A stretch of DNA of 64,000 nt from Flavobacterium sharifuzzamanii (GCF_003254585.1 NZ_QJGZ01000041.1:186001-250000); one strand, 5' to 3'; positions 7,478 through 16,240 are shown, counted from the first letter of the stretch. The notes: generated by a model from the sequence alone, not told the origin. Numbers and translations are program-made.

Positions 7478-8137
7478 TTAAACATTTTTTCTTAGGGCAA
7501 TCTCATTGCGAAACTCAAATAACATTCGGGATAATTCCACTCTATTCGTATTGTTCTTATTTAAGAGTATTGCATTAATTTCTTGGTTAATAAAAAATTT
7601 AAAGTATCTAGGAATGGAGCTGAAACAGATTTCGTTACTGATTAATTTTTTAACGACTTTAATTGAAATCTTAATGTATATGTCGTTGAATAAATTAATC
7701 TCATCAATACTCAATTTTTTTTTAATATCATTTTTGTTGTTATGAATTGTTAATTCCTCGTTAGAGCTAATTATGTTACCAAAGCCTAATGAAAAATTTG
7801 AATGAAAAATTTTTTCTATGTACTCTGATGATCTACAACTTAACAGAAAAACATCATGATCTTCAAAAAAATGATTTCCCCAATTAACATCTAAAAAGAG
7901 TTTTTCATATTCATGACTTTCGTCTGGTACATAAAGACCATAGGAGCTACCGTGTCCTAGAAATATTATTAATGATTTCGGATTTAAATCGCCTAATAAT
8001 CTTTTTGCCATTAAAACAGAATCGTTTGTAGAATCAAAAGAAACATAATAATCACTAAATTCTTTTTCAAAATTCTTTAAAAATAATGTTGAATTATCTA
8101 CGGCATGTAACATTAATATTTTTTTGTAATCATTCAT
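7478..8137 (-). CDS. Caspase/CHAT-like cysteine protease, candidate effector
   Basis: A 219-residue protein with the caspase-clan dyad arrangement: a hydrophobic strand then His62 in LIIFLGHGSSYG, and a second strand then Cys101 in HDVFLLSCRSSEY. This His-after-strand and Cys-after-strand pattern is what CHAT/caspase-like peptidases show. The first 55 residues look like the leading Rossmann-like strands (KKILMLHAVDN). The C-terminal 90 residues are helical and carry no motif I know. It is the last gene of the operon, overlapping the receiver gene by 8 bases, so it is probably the output. Substrate unknown; no gasdermin-like or obvious target gene is adjacent. No family-level search was possible. 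Confidence 0.7.
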   Translation of the reverse strand: MNDYKKILMLHAVDNSTLFLKNFEKEFSDYYVSFDSTNDSVLMAKRLLGDLNPKSLIIFLGHGSSYGLYVPDESHEYEKLFLDVNWGNHFFEDHDVFLLSCRSSEYIEKIFHSNFSLGFGNIISSNEELTIHNNKNDIKKKLSIDEINLFNDIYIKISIKVVKKLISNEICFSSIPRYFKFFINQEINAILLNKNNTNRVELSRMLFEFRNEIALRKNV

Positions 8138-8858
8138 TTAGTTTCGAATAATGTGCTATTGAAAGATCAATAAATTCACGAATAAATTTTAAACCTTTCA
8201 TATCTATATTATCTCCGTTTAAAATTTCATTAATACTTTTTCCGTCATAATTTATATTACCTGTATTAATTACCATGTTTTGGTCAAACGACAGTATTGA
8301 ATCTAGAACAATATTTGATATTGTATTTGAATCTCTAAGTAATGTAATAATTTCATTAAAATGTGTACCATCTCTTTTCCAAAATTTGATTTTAAGTTGA
8401 AGTATATCAGCAATAAAATTATTTAATGATAGATCATCAATTTTGTCTTTTCCATTACAAACTTCTTGCGAAATTTTTGATAATATATATTTGGAAGCTT
8501 TTTTTATATCTGAAGAATAAACAAAGAAAGGTTTTGATTTTAATTTATCTTTTGTTTTTATCACATATTCTAAAATATCCCATCCTACTAATCCTTTGTA
8601 GTTTTCATTACTATCTATAATGTTCCAATCTGTGACAATTAAATTGATATTTATGCCAGCAGTTTTTTCAATTATTGCAGTGGTAAATTCCTCTTCCTTA
8701 AATTCATTTTTATCAGCATCAAAGAAATCGCTTGGATTTATGTAAATAGGAATGCATTCATAACCATCAATTTTTACACTCCTCTTATATTGATTTTCTG
8801 CTTCATCGTCATCATCAAATACAAGATATCTTGATTGAAATTTATCAGTAGATGCCAT
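8130..8858 (-). CDS. Response-regulator-like receiver-domain protein
   Basis: A 242-residue protein whose first ~130 residues read as a receiver domain: strand 1 and acidic pocket YLVFDDDDEA (Asp15-18), the likely phospho-acceptor Asp77 in NLIVTDWNI, and the switch Ser at 115/116 in PFFVYSSDI. The usual Lys after strand 5 is not obvious. Residues ~135-242 are a helical domain with no DNA-binding motif I recognise, so it may signal by protein contact rather than as a transcription factor. It begins one base after the kinase-like gene and overlaps the protease gene, which suggests a relay between the two. Confidence 0.7.
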   Translation of the reverse strand: MASTDKFQSRYLVFDDDDEAENQYKRSVKIDGYECIPIYINPSDFFDADKNEFKEEEFTTAIIEKTAGININLIVTDWNIIDSNENYKGLVGWDILEYVIKTKDKLKSKPFFVYSSDIKKASKYILSKISQEVCNGKDKIDDLSLNNFIADILQLKIKFWKRDGTHFNEIITLLRDSNTISNIVLDSILSFDQNMVINTGNINYDGKSINEILNGDNIDMKGLKFIREFIDLSIAHYSKLNE

Positions 8859-8859
8859 A

Positions 8860-11373
8860 TTATATAATTATTTGAAAAGCTGCTCCTTTAAGTTTTAGAT
8901 TGTTACCTAAAAATTTAATATCTCCTTTTAAATTATTTACTCTTTTTTTTACATCAAACATGCCTATTCCCGAACCGCGTTCAGATGATTCTCTTACGCC
9001 TAGTTCAAAAATAGATTCAGAATTATTTATTAATTTATCAGACATGCCTAAACCATTATCATAATAATTTATCTGTATTTTATCATTTAGTTTTTCAAAA
9101 TCTATGAGAATTTCATTTGCTTTAGCTTTTATGGAATTTGAAACTAAATTATCTAAAACAATGTCTATTTCTATTGGATTGATTAAATAAAATTTGTCAA
9201 AAACCCCATCAATTTTAAATTTTAAGTTTGGTCTAGAAACATTTAAATCTTCAATATATTCCCTTATATATATTGGCAAATTTATTCTCTGTTTAGTATG
9301 CTTATAATCAAAATTTGATTTGATTATGATTTGCGAAACTTTTATGGCCTTATCGATATTGCTTTTAATAGAATAAAGTTTGTCTTTTACATCTTTACTG
9401 AGATTTGATACCAGTAATTCATTGACATACGTAGAAGCATTTCCGACATAGAGATCTATTGAGTGAACTAATTGTTCAGCATCTTCACTTAAAGTTTTTC
9501 TCGTTGCATTTAAATATTGATTTTTCTTTGTTTCAATATTTAATTGATTTTTTAAATTTTTATTTTTTTCTTCCTCTTCTTTCGCTTTTTGTTCAGCCTT
9601 TATTTTTGCTAACTCTGCTTCGGCTCTTTCTTTTTCTTTTTTTAATGTCTCAAGTTCGGCTCTTCTCCTTTTTTCTTCTTCTTCTCTCTGTTTTTTTTCA
9701 GCTTCTTCTCTTTTAAAACGTTCTAACTCAGCTTGCTTTTCAGCTTCAATACGTTTATTTCGCTCTTCGTCTTCTCGCTTTTCAGCTTCTTCTTTTTCTT
9801 TTATAATTCTATTAAAACTCTCTTCTGTTAATTTGACTTGATTTAATAAATCACTGTCATTTGTTTTCTCAGCTATTTTTTCTAAATCTGAAAGAAACTT
9901 AGGCTGAATGACATCAAGTTTTTCATTAACTAAATTAACGAGTTCTCTATTGTAGGTAATAATTTTAATGTCATTGTCATCACTCAAAGTTTTTATTAAG
10001 TTTACAAAATCAATTTTACTTCCTAAATTATTTAGTGCATCTTCATAAGAATCTTTATCCTTGTCATTTTGTAATTCTAATCTAAATTGTTGAGCAATTT
10101 CGTTGTCTAAAAAATAATTTTTTCTTTTAAAAGCCTCACCCCAAAGAACCCCTACCACGTATCTTTCTAATCTTAAAAAAGCTTTTTCTTTAAATAAATC
10201 AAATAACACTTTTTTCCCTAAAGTTTCAACTAAACCGCCAGCTCTACTGGATACTTCTTTAAATTCATTAAAATTTTCAGTTATTAAGTCAACTTTGCCA
10301 AATAAATCCCTTGTGCCAAGAAAACGATTATATCCTTGTTGTTTTCTATTATCTAATTCCCAGCTGTCATCTCCAACGTTTCCATAAGGTTGAACTCGGA
10401 AGCCATTTTTGAAAAGAAAAACATTCCCATATTTTACAGGCTCTATATCCATCAATCTTCCAAAATTGATTTTAGCGCTCCTATTTAAAAAATAAAGGTT
10501 TATTTCTAAATCGTCAATTAAGGATAAATATTTATTAGGCTCTTCAATATGATAAATTAATGCACCCCTATCGATAATCTTGGTAGTTATTATTTCATCT
10601 TTTAGTTTTAAATCAATTTGAGTAGTTTTTAAATCAAGAACCTTTAAAATACTATTGTCAATGATTCCATTTATTTTAAGCTTGTTATTAGAGTTATTGT
10701 CAATCTGGATGAATTGTTTTGCTTCAATTTCAATGCTAAAACTATTCTCTTTTGAAAAGGGATTAATGAGTTTTTCTAATGACCTCCTTAATTCTCTTAG
10801 TTTGTGAATGTCCCAATTAGAATTTAAGTTTTGGATTTTTAAAATCGTGCCATGATTTTTATTTTTTGGGAAAATATTATTGTTTTCAATGCTTTCAAAT
10901 GGAATTTGTATTGAATCAAAACTTTGTTGTGAATCTTTTTCAAATTCCCCCCAATCGACATCTACTTTATAAGTTTCATTAATGTCTACTTTTGATGTGA
11001 TAAGTTCTAATTTAGTTCCCAATCGATCACAAGAAAAACGACCAACACCTTTTGCTCCAGCATAAAATCTTCTGGATTTTAAATTGTTTAAATGAGAATC
11101 TCTTGACAAGTCTATGTCTTCAGTTTTATCCTTTTTAGCAGAATATGCTACTGCAAACCATTTTTTTTCTAAATCATTTTTTGACATACCTTTACCGTTG
11201 TCAGCAATAATGATCTCATCTTTATTAAAAATAACTTTTACAGCATCTGCGTATGCATCGTATGAATTTTTAACTAGTTCATAAATCGCAATAAAATCAT
11301 CGGTAATTAAATCTCTACCAATGATATTTTTCATTCCTGTTTTTATGTCAAAATTTAATACACCTTTATCCAT
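8860..11373 (-). CDS. Double-GHKL ATPase: MutL/MORC-like N-terminus, histidine-kinase-like C-terminus
   Basis: An 837-residue protein with two GHKL ATP-binding modules. N-terminal module: ELVKNSYDA (Glu32, Asn36, Asp39), DNGKGM (58-63) and GAKGVGRFS (106-114), as in MutL/MORC/Hsp90-type ATPases. A following region contains FLFKNGFRVQPYG and RKQQGYNRFLGTR, as seen in ATP-binding proteins of restriction-linked loci. A Glu/Lys/Arg-rich coiled coil spans about 520-620. C-terminal module: helical DHp-like region with a candidate His637 (QLVHSIDLY, without the usual Glu after His), N-box NLVSNSIKA (~745), DNGLGMS (~772) and GSGIGMFDVKKRV (~800). It overlaps the methyltransferase gene by 8 bases. 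Likely role: ATP-driven sensing coupled to phosphorelay; inferred. Confidence 0.8.
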   Translation of the reverse strand: MDKGVLNFDIKTGMKNIIGRDLITDDFIAIYELVKNSYDAYADAVKVIFNKDEIIIADNGKGMSKNDLEKKWFAVAYSAKKDKTEDIDLSRDSHLNNLKSRRFYAGAKGVGRFSCDRLGTKLELITSKVDINETYKVDVDWGEFEKDSQQSFDSIQIPFESIENNNIFPKNKNHGTILKIQNLNSNWDIHKLRELRRSLEKLINPFSKENSFSIEIEAKQFIQIDNNSNNKLKINGIIDNSILKVLDLKTTQIDLKLKDEIITTKIIDRGALIYHIEEPNKYLSLIDDLEINLYFLNRSAKINFGRLMDIEPVKYGNVFLFKNGFRVQPYGNVGDDSWELDNRKQQGYNRFLGTRDLFGKVDLITENFNEFKEVSSRAGGLVETLGKKVLFDLFKEKAFLRLERYVVGVLWGEAFKRKNYFLDNEIAQQFRLELQNDKDKDSYEDALNNLGSKIDFVNLIKTLSDDNDIKIITYNRELVNLVNEKLDVIQPKFLSDLEKIAEKTNDSDLLNQVKLTEESFNRIIKEKEEAEKREDEERNKRIEAEKQAELERFKREEAEKKQREEEEKRRRAELETLKKEKERAEAELAKIKAEQKAKEEEEKNKNLKNQLNIETKKNQYLNATRKTLSEDAEQLVHSIDLYVGNASTYVNELLVSNLSKDVKDKLYSIKSNIDKAIKVSQIIIKSNFDYKHTKQRINLPIYIREYIEDLNVSRPNLKFKIDGVFDKFYLINPIEIDIVLDNLVSNSIKAKANEILIDFEKLNDKIQINYYDNGLGMSDKLINNSESIFELGVRESSERGSGIGMFDVKKRVNNLKGDIKFLGNNLKLKGAAFQIII

Positions 11374-12595
11374 TATATAAAAGTTGTTTTAAAACCAAGC
11401 CACTTTGTTCACTAAATAATGGAGGAATTGCGTTTCCAATTTGCGTATATCTAGGAACTTCTTTAGTTCTCAATATTCCGCCTGTAGTATATTTTCCTTG
11501 AAAAACATACCAATCTGGAAATGACTGAATACGTGCATATTCACGAACTGTCAAAATTCGTGGCTCAGAATAATGTATATAATCATCAGGAAGAGTAGTA
11601 ATTGTAGGCGTTTTATCAAGCCCATTTAGCGGAATTACTGTTCTCTTTTTAATATTATATTTTTCTTGTATAATTTTACTAATGTTGAAATTTCTTCTTT
11701 CAAGAGAAGTTTCATCAAGAATATTTTTAAATCGATTTATTATTTCAGTTGAATGTTTTGGAAAACGATGACTGTCTGCAATTTTATCATTAATGCCTAC
11801 TCGCATTAATTTTTGATAGTTTCCCTTTTCCTTGCCATAAATTCCAGATTGAAAAGTTGGATATCCGGGGGTTTCTTTTAATCCATTTTGTTTAAATAAA
11901 TCAGAAATCGCATCTTGAAGATTCGTTTCGACACTTAATCCTTTTTCTTTTAAAAATTCAAAACGATTGTCTTTTAAAGATTCGAAAAACATTTCGGCTT
12001 TTTCTTGTGTAGCGTTTGGCAATGTTTTTTTAATGCCAACAAGTATAAAACGAGTTCTTTTTTGAGGTACGCCATAATCGCCAAAATTCACTAATTGACC
12101 TCTTACAAAATAACCAGCATCATTTAATTTCTGCGTAACTTGGGTAGAGTAAGCAATACCTTTTTCTTTACTTTTTTTGAATTCCATTGTAAAACCTTTT
12201 ACATTTTCGAAAAAAATAATTTTAGGTTCAACAATTTTTACAAAATTTATATATGAATTAATAAGGTCATTTCTTAAATCAAATTCATTTCGTTTTCCTG
12301 CCATTGAAAAACCCTGACAAGGCGGTCCACCAGCGATCATAGTGACTTTCCCTTTAAGCTTTTCTAAACTTGAAGCATATTTATCAAGCACAGTATTGAT
12401 TTCATGTGCTTGTTGAGGTAGCCAATTAGGCCAATTAAAATGATTTTTGTTTTTTATTAAATTGTGTTCAAGTGTTTTAAAAGCGTCAGGACTTTTCTCA
12501 ATAGCAAAAAGGCCTTGCCATCCTGCTTGATGCAATCCTAATGATAATCCCCCGCAGCCAGCAAAAAGGTCTATGTAGGTAAATTTATTTTTCAT
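11366..12595 (-). CDS. dcm: DNA (cytosine-5-)-methyltransferase
   Basis: A 409-residue C5-cytosine methylase of Dcm type. Motif I DLFAGCGGLSLGLHQAGW at the very N-terminus, motif IV with catalytic Cys GGPPCQGFSMAGKR, motif VI ENVKGF, motif VIII QKRTRFILVG, motifs IX-X RILTVREYARIQSFPDWY and QIGNAIPPLFSEQ. The target-recognition region lies at about residues 225-335 and does not reveal the site. An open frame extends to a GTG at 12635-12637, but ATG at 12593-12595 puts motif I at residue 8 as in most relatives. It follows the Vsr-like gene and overlaps the GHKL gene. It would modify host DNA in a restriction-modification-like role. Confidence 0.93.
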   Translation of the reverse strand: MKNKFTYIDLFAGCGGLSLGLHQAGWQGLFAIEKSPDAFKTLEHNLIKNKNHFNWPNWLPQQAHEINTVLDKYASSLEKLKGKVTMIAGGPPCQGFSMAGKRNEFDLRNDLINSYINFVKIVEPKIIFFENVKGFTMEFKKSKEKGIAYSTQVTQKLNDAGYFVRGQLVNFGDYGVPQKRTRFILVGIKKTLPNATQEKAEMFFESLKDNRFEFLKEKGLSVETNLQDAISDLFKQNGLKETPGYPTFQSGIYGKEKGNYQKLMRVGINDKIADSHRFPKHSTEIINRFKNILDETSLERRNFNISKIIQEKYNIKKRTVIPLNGLDKTPTITTLPDDYIHYSEPRILTVREYARIQSFPDWYVFQGKYTTGGILRTKEVPRYTQIGNAIPPLFSEQSGLVLKQLLYNG

Positions 12596-12686
12596 TAAAA
12601 ATTTGTAAAAATCCAAATTTATTAATAAAAAGTTCACGATGTTAATTTTTTGAGCAAAATCTTACAATATAAACAAAAAAATATTC

Positions 12687-13154
12687 TCAACCAATTTTTG
12701 TCTCCAAATATTCATTTACTAAAGAAATACATTTTTCGATATCTTTTTTGATTTCATGATCCCAAAATCTAAATATTTTATAGCCTAAATTTTCTAGTTT
12801 AATATTGTTTTCTCTATCCTTTTGCATGTTTCTTTCAATTTTAGAAATCCAGAAATCACGATTTGATTTTAGTTTTACTTTTTTTTCTTCCCAATTATAT
12901 CCATGCCAAAATTCTCCGTCAATAAAGATCACGAGTTTTAGTTTTTTATTTGTGATATCAGGATTTCCGGGAAGACTTTTATCGTGCTTTCTATATCGTA
13001 TTCCTGCTTTCCAAAGCTCTTTTCGAAATAGTATTTCAGGTTTTGTGTCTTTTCCCTTAATTTTAGACATAAGTTTACTTCTCTCAGGAGTTGTATAAAA
13101 ACCATTCGCTTCTTCAAATCTTAAGACTTTTATTTTCTGTTCAGAGTAATCCAT
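12687..13154 (-). CDS. vsr: Vsr-like (very short patch repair) endonuclease
   Basis: A 155-residue protein with the full Vsr pattern: RSKLMSKIKGKDTKPEILF, GIRYRKHDKSLPGNPDI (the Asp of the PD motif corresponds to the metal-binding Asp of E. coli Vsr), LVIFIDGEFWHG and a C-terminal YKIFRFWDHEI. Vsr nicks T:G mismatches created by deamination of 5-methylcytosine in Dcm sites. Here it leads an operon with Dcm and a GHKL ATPase and no other nuclease, so it may instead serve as the restriction nuclease, as has been proposed for such loci. ATG at 13152-13154, 16 bases from the end of the upstream AsmA-like gene on the same strand. Confidence 0.92.
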   Translation of the reverse strand: MDYSEQKIKVLRFEEANGFYTTPERSKLMSKIKGKDTKPEILFRKELWKAGIRYRKHDKSLPGNPDITNKKLKLVIFIDGEFWHGYNWEEKKVKLKSNRDFWISKIERNMQKDRENNIKLENLGYKIFRFWDHEIKKDIEKCISLVNEYLETKIG

Positions 13155-13170
13155 TCCATTTAATTAAAAC

Positions 13171-15639
13171 TTATTTATCCTTCTTCCCCCACTTAACCTT
13201 CATTTTTCCTTCATTATCATAAGCAATCAAATGCAGGACAATTCCGCGTTCGCGAACAGCTTTTCGTTCTTCTTTGGTGGCGAGTTTGGCGTCGTTTTTA
13301 GAGTTTCTTAGCGGGATGGTGAGGGCGAGATTGGTGCCTCGGCCGAAAGAGTAAATGCCATTTATGTCAAAATTTAAGACGCTGGAACTTATGGTAAGTT
13401 TATTGACATCGATTTGTTCTCCGCGAAGATTGAGCGAACCAGACAAATCGCTGAAAGTAATATTCTCTACATCGCGAAACGGAAAAGCAAATTTGCCGAC
13501 TTTCATAATCGGTTCAAAATTGATTAAGGCACCTTGGTTGACATTAAAATCTAGTTTTCCTTTCATAGAATTGACAATCAGATCGCCTTTACTGCTCATT
13601 AAACCTGCAACATTGGCATTGCTGGTCAATCGTCCGCGAATGTTTTTTGGACTAAAAGATTTGATTCCGAAATTATTAAAAGACCTTAAAAAACTCGCAA
13701 TATCAACTCGGTTTACCTGTGCGTTTGAAGTAAAAACATAATGGTTACCGCTTGGCTGTACAGAACCGCTAAACGTTATGCTTCCGCCAGAAGTCTGCAA
13801 TGTTCCGTTTTTGAGCAGAATCTTAGAATTTAGCATCTGGATTGTGGCCTGAGTGTTGGTTGCGGTAAGCGATCCGTAGGTAATGTTATCGGCTTTAAGA
13901 TTAATTACGGCTGCACATTTTTCTATTACCGATCGCAACTGATTCGTAAAGTTGACATTCTTCTCAACTGGTTTTTTCTCTGCCACTTTTTGTTTTGGAG
14001 AATTTTGCAGAACGCCTAAAAACTGTTTTACATCAATATTCGGGCAGTAAATATTCCAGTTTACCACCATTTTTTCGGGTGCGTCGTAATAGAGATTCAG
14101 GAAATTATCGATTTTTCCGTCAATGCGAATAATGTTCTTTTTGTGTTTGTAGGCTATTTTTTTAATGTAAAGCGCCTGTTGAGTAAACGACAGTTGTACA
14201 GCCGTTTTTTCGGCATGAATCTTTTTCGGAATATAATCGAATGTGGCATCAGCAATATCAACATCGCCTGTAAATTTTGGTTTATTGATGTACAAATCGA
14301 CAATATCAAACTGAAATTTCAAATTGGCTTTGGCATGACCGCTTTCAAAGTGAATAATTTTCTCGTTCATCATTCCGTTGAGTTTCGAAATATCAAAATC
14401 GGAATTTACAACTCCTGTGGCAATTGGTTTTTCGAGATTATTGATAACTGCTTGTGCAATTGTCAACGGAATACTTGCGTATTCGGCTTTAAAATTGGTT
14501 AAAATAATAGCCGAGTTCGGATCGCTGGATTCCTTTTCGGGTTTAAAAGTGTTAGTGAAAATTCCTTTGAAACTGCAATTGGTAAACAAGCCATCTGGAA
14601 TACTCACTTCGTTATCGCGAATATCTGCCTGCACCACAATTTTTGGATCTCCTTCAACATTCAAATCGCCTTTTATGTCGCAGTTTACTTTAATCGGTTT
14701 TTTTATATCAAATTGGTTAAGTTTAGAACTGATGTTTGCTGATAATAAATTGGAAGCATTTCGCCATAAAATATCCGTTCCGATATTGATTCCGAAAAGC
14801 GAATTGTTTTTTCCAATATTAAAATAAGCGACAATATCAAAAATGTCAGAACCAATTTTAAGTCCTTTGGTTTTAATATCTATTTTCTGATTGGCTTCAG
14901 CATACGAAATATCAAAATTACCTTCCAGAACTTTCTCCTTAGCAAAACTTCCGTGAACGGTATTAAAGGCTAGACTATTAATTTTGGTTTTCAAATACAG
15001 ATTGGTCTGCCAGTTGTTGTCGCCATAATTTACTTTAGATTCTAGACTTGCCACATCAAAATCAAACAATTTATGACCTAGATGATTGTCAATAATAACA
15101 TGAACATCGTTTAGGTTTACTTCGTCAATTGTCGTTTCGGGTTTCTCTTTATCGGTTTGCGTTTTCTTCTTTTTCGGTTTAAAAATATTGACGTTAGAAT
15201 AACCGTTTTCGGCTTTATAAATATAAATATCAGCGTCGTTGATTAAGATTTTATGAATGTTGATTTCGTGCTGCAACAAACTCAAAATGTTCAAACGCGC
15301 TTCGATTTCTTTTGCTCTCAGCAAAGTATGTTTGTGGCTCTGCCATTGGTTGTCTTTTATTTCGACATCATTTAACGCCAATGTAAAATTCGGAAAACCA
15401 GTTAGAAACTTATAATGAAAATCTCTAATATGAAATTTACCATTTATGTTTTCGTTGATTTTGGTATTGACTTTAGCAATAATTTCGGCTTTATTTCGAT
15501 TAAAATATATAGACAAACCTCCGCAGGCAAGCAAAAGAATGGCAATTAAGCCCAAGATAAAATATCCAAAACGTTTGGCGTATTTTTTAAAAGAATCAGA
15601 TTGCAGAAAAGATTTGGTTTTGGATAAAGCTTCTTTCAT
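13171..15639 (-). CDS. AsmA family inner-membrane protein
   Basis: An 822-residue protein anchored by one N-terminal transmembrane helix (about residues 24-46, FGYFILGLIAILLLACGG) with a large periplasmic part. AsmA N-terminal features: KAEIIAKVNTKINENINGKF and TGFPNFTLALNDVEI. The C-terminal AsmA-like region has repeated strands (LKNGTLQTSGGSITFSGS, GALINFEPIMKVGKFAFPF). AsmA/TamB-like proteins are long bridge-like beta structures implicated in lipid transport to, and homeostasis of, the outer membrane. ATG at 15637-15639. Lys-rich end. It precedes the defence operon on the same strand, but a functional link is unlikely. Confidence 0.85.
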   Translation of the reverse strand: MKEALSKTKSFLQSDSFKKYAKRFGYFILGLIAILLLACGGLSIYFNRNKAEIIAKVNTKINENINGKFHIRDFHYKFLTGFPNFTLALNDVEIKDNQWQSHKHTLLRAKEIEARLNILSLLQHEINIHKILINDADIYIYKAENGYSNVNIFKPKKKKTQTDKEKPETTIDEVNLNDVHVIIDNHLGHKLFDFDVASLESKVNYGDNNWQTNLYLKTKINSLAFNTVHGSFAKEKVLEGNFDISYAEANQKIDIKTKGLKIGSDIFDIVAYFNIGKNNSLFGINIGTDILWRNASNLLSANISSKLNQFDIKKPIKVNCDIKGDLNVEGDPKIVVQADIRDNEVSIPDGLFTNCSFKGIFTNTFKPEKESSDPNSAIILTNFKAEYASIPLTIAQAVINNLEKPIATGVVNSDFDISKLNGMMNEKIIHFESGHAKANLKFQFDIVDLYINKPKFTGDVDIADATFDYIPKKIHAEKTAVQLSFTQQALYIKKIAYKHKKNIIRIDGKIDNFLNLYYDAPEKMVVNWNIYCPNIDVKQFLGVLQNSPKQKVAEKKPVEKNVNFTNQLRSVIEKCAAVINLKADNITYGSLTATNTQATIQMLNSKILLKNGTLQTSGGSITFSGSVQPSGNHYVFTSNAQVNRVDIASFLRSFNNFGIKSFSPKNIRGRLTSNANVAGLMSSKGDLIVNSMKGKLDFNVNQGALINFEPIMKVGKFAFPFRDVENITFSDLSGSLNLRGEQIDVNKLTISSSVLNFDINGIYSFGRGTNLALTIPLRNSKNDAKLATKEERKAVRERGIVLHLIAYDNEGKMKVKWGKKDK

Positions 15640-15790
15640 AGTAGCCGAATTTTGAATGTATTAAAGATACTACAAAAAATATTAACTTTTTATTGGTTTG
15701 ATTTTCAGATAAATAAATTGTAATTTTAAAGTTATCTAGCTTATAATTAATGATAATACATTTATAACGAAAACTAATTTAGTAATGGTG

Positions 15791-15818
15791 TTTGATTTAT
15801 TTTAAATTTTTAAATTTG
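15791..15818 (+). promoter_or_regulatory. Promoter of trxA
   Basis: TTTG (15791-15794), 16 bases, then TAAATTTG (15811-15818): a near-consensus flavobacterial promoter about 50 bases before the trxA ATG. The spacer is one base shorter than the usual 17-23. Confidence 0.65.
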
Positions 15819-15870
15819 TACTGTAGTTTGAAAGTTAATATTTCAGACCTAATTTTAATCTTAATATATT

Positions 15871-16188
15871 ATGGCATTAGCAATAACAGATGCTACTTTT
15901 GATGAAGTAGTTTTAAAATCAGATAAACCAGTAATGGTAGATTTTTGGGCAGCATGGTGTGGTCCTTGTAGAATGGTTGGTCCAATCATTGACCAATTAA
16001 GCGAAGAGTACGCTGGTAAAGTAGTTGTTGGTAAAGTAGATGTAGATGCTAACCAAGAATTTGCTGCAAAATATGGTGTGCGTAACATACCAACCGTTTT
16101 GGTGTTTCAAAATGGTGAAGTTGTAGGAAAACAAGTAGGAGTAGCTCCGAAACAAGCCTACGCAGATAGTTTAGACGCTTTATTGTAA
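15871..16188 (+). CDS. trxA: Thioredoxin
   Basis: A 105-residue cytoplasmic thioredoxin. The active site WCGPC lies in [16 protein letters not shown] at about residues 31-35, and the cis-proline is in [10 protein letters not shown]. It reduces protein disulfides with electrons from thioredoxin reductase. Length and motifs are typical. Single gene with its own promoter and a clean terminator at 16211-16240. Confidence 0.97.
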   Translation: MALAITDATFDEVVLKSDKPVMVDFWAAWCGPCRMVGPIIDQLSEEYAGKVVVGKVDVDANQEFAAKYGVRNIPTVLVFQNGEVVGKQVGVAPKQAYADSLDALL

Positions 16189-16210
16189 TCTTAGATTACG
16201 ATTGATATAA

Positions 16211-16240
16211 AAAAGGTCCGACGAAAGTTGGACCTTTTTT
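16211..16240 (+). terminator. Rho-independent terminator of trxA
   Basis: Stem AAAAGGTCC / GGACCTTTT followed by more T residues, 22 bases after the trxA stop. Confidence 0.9.

Noticed and set aside
12596-12637. Longer N-terminus of the cytosine methyltransferase
   Set aside because: It would add 14 hydrophobic residues from a GTG before motif I; the ATG at 12593-12595 fits the family better.
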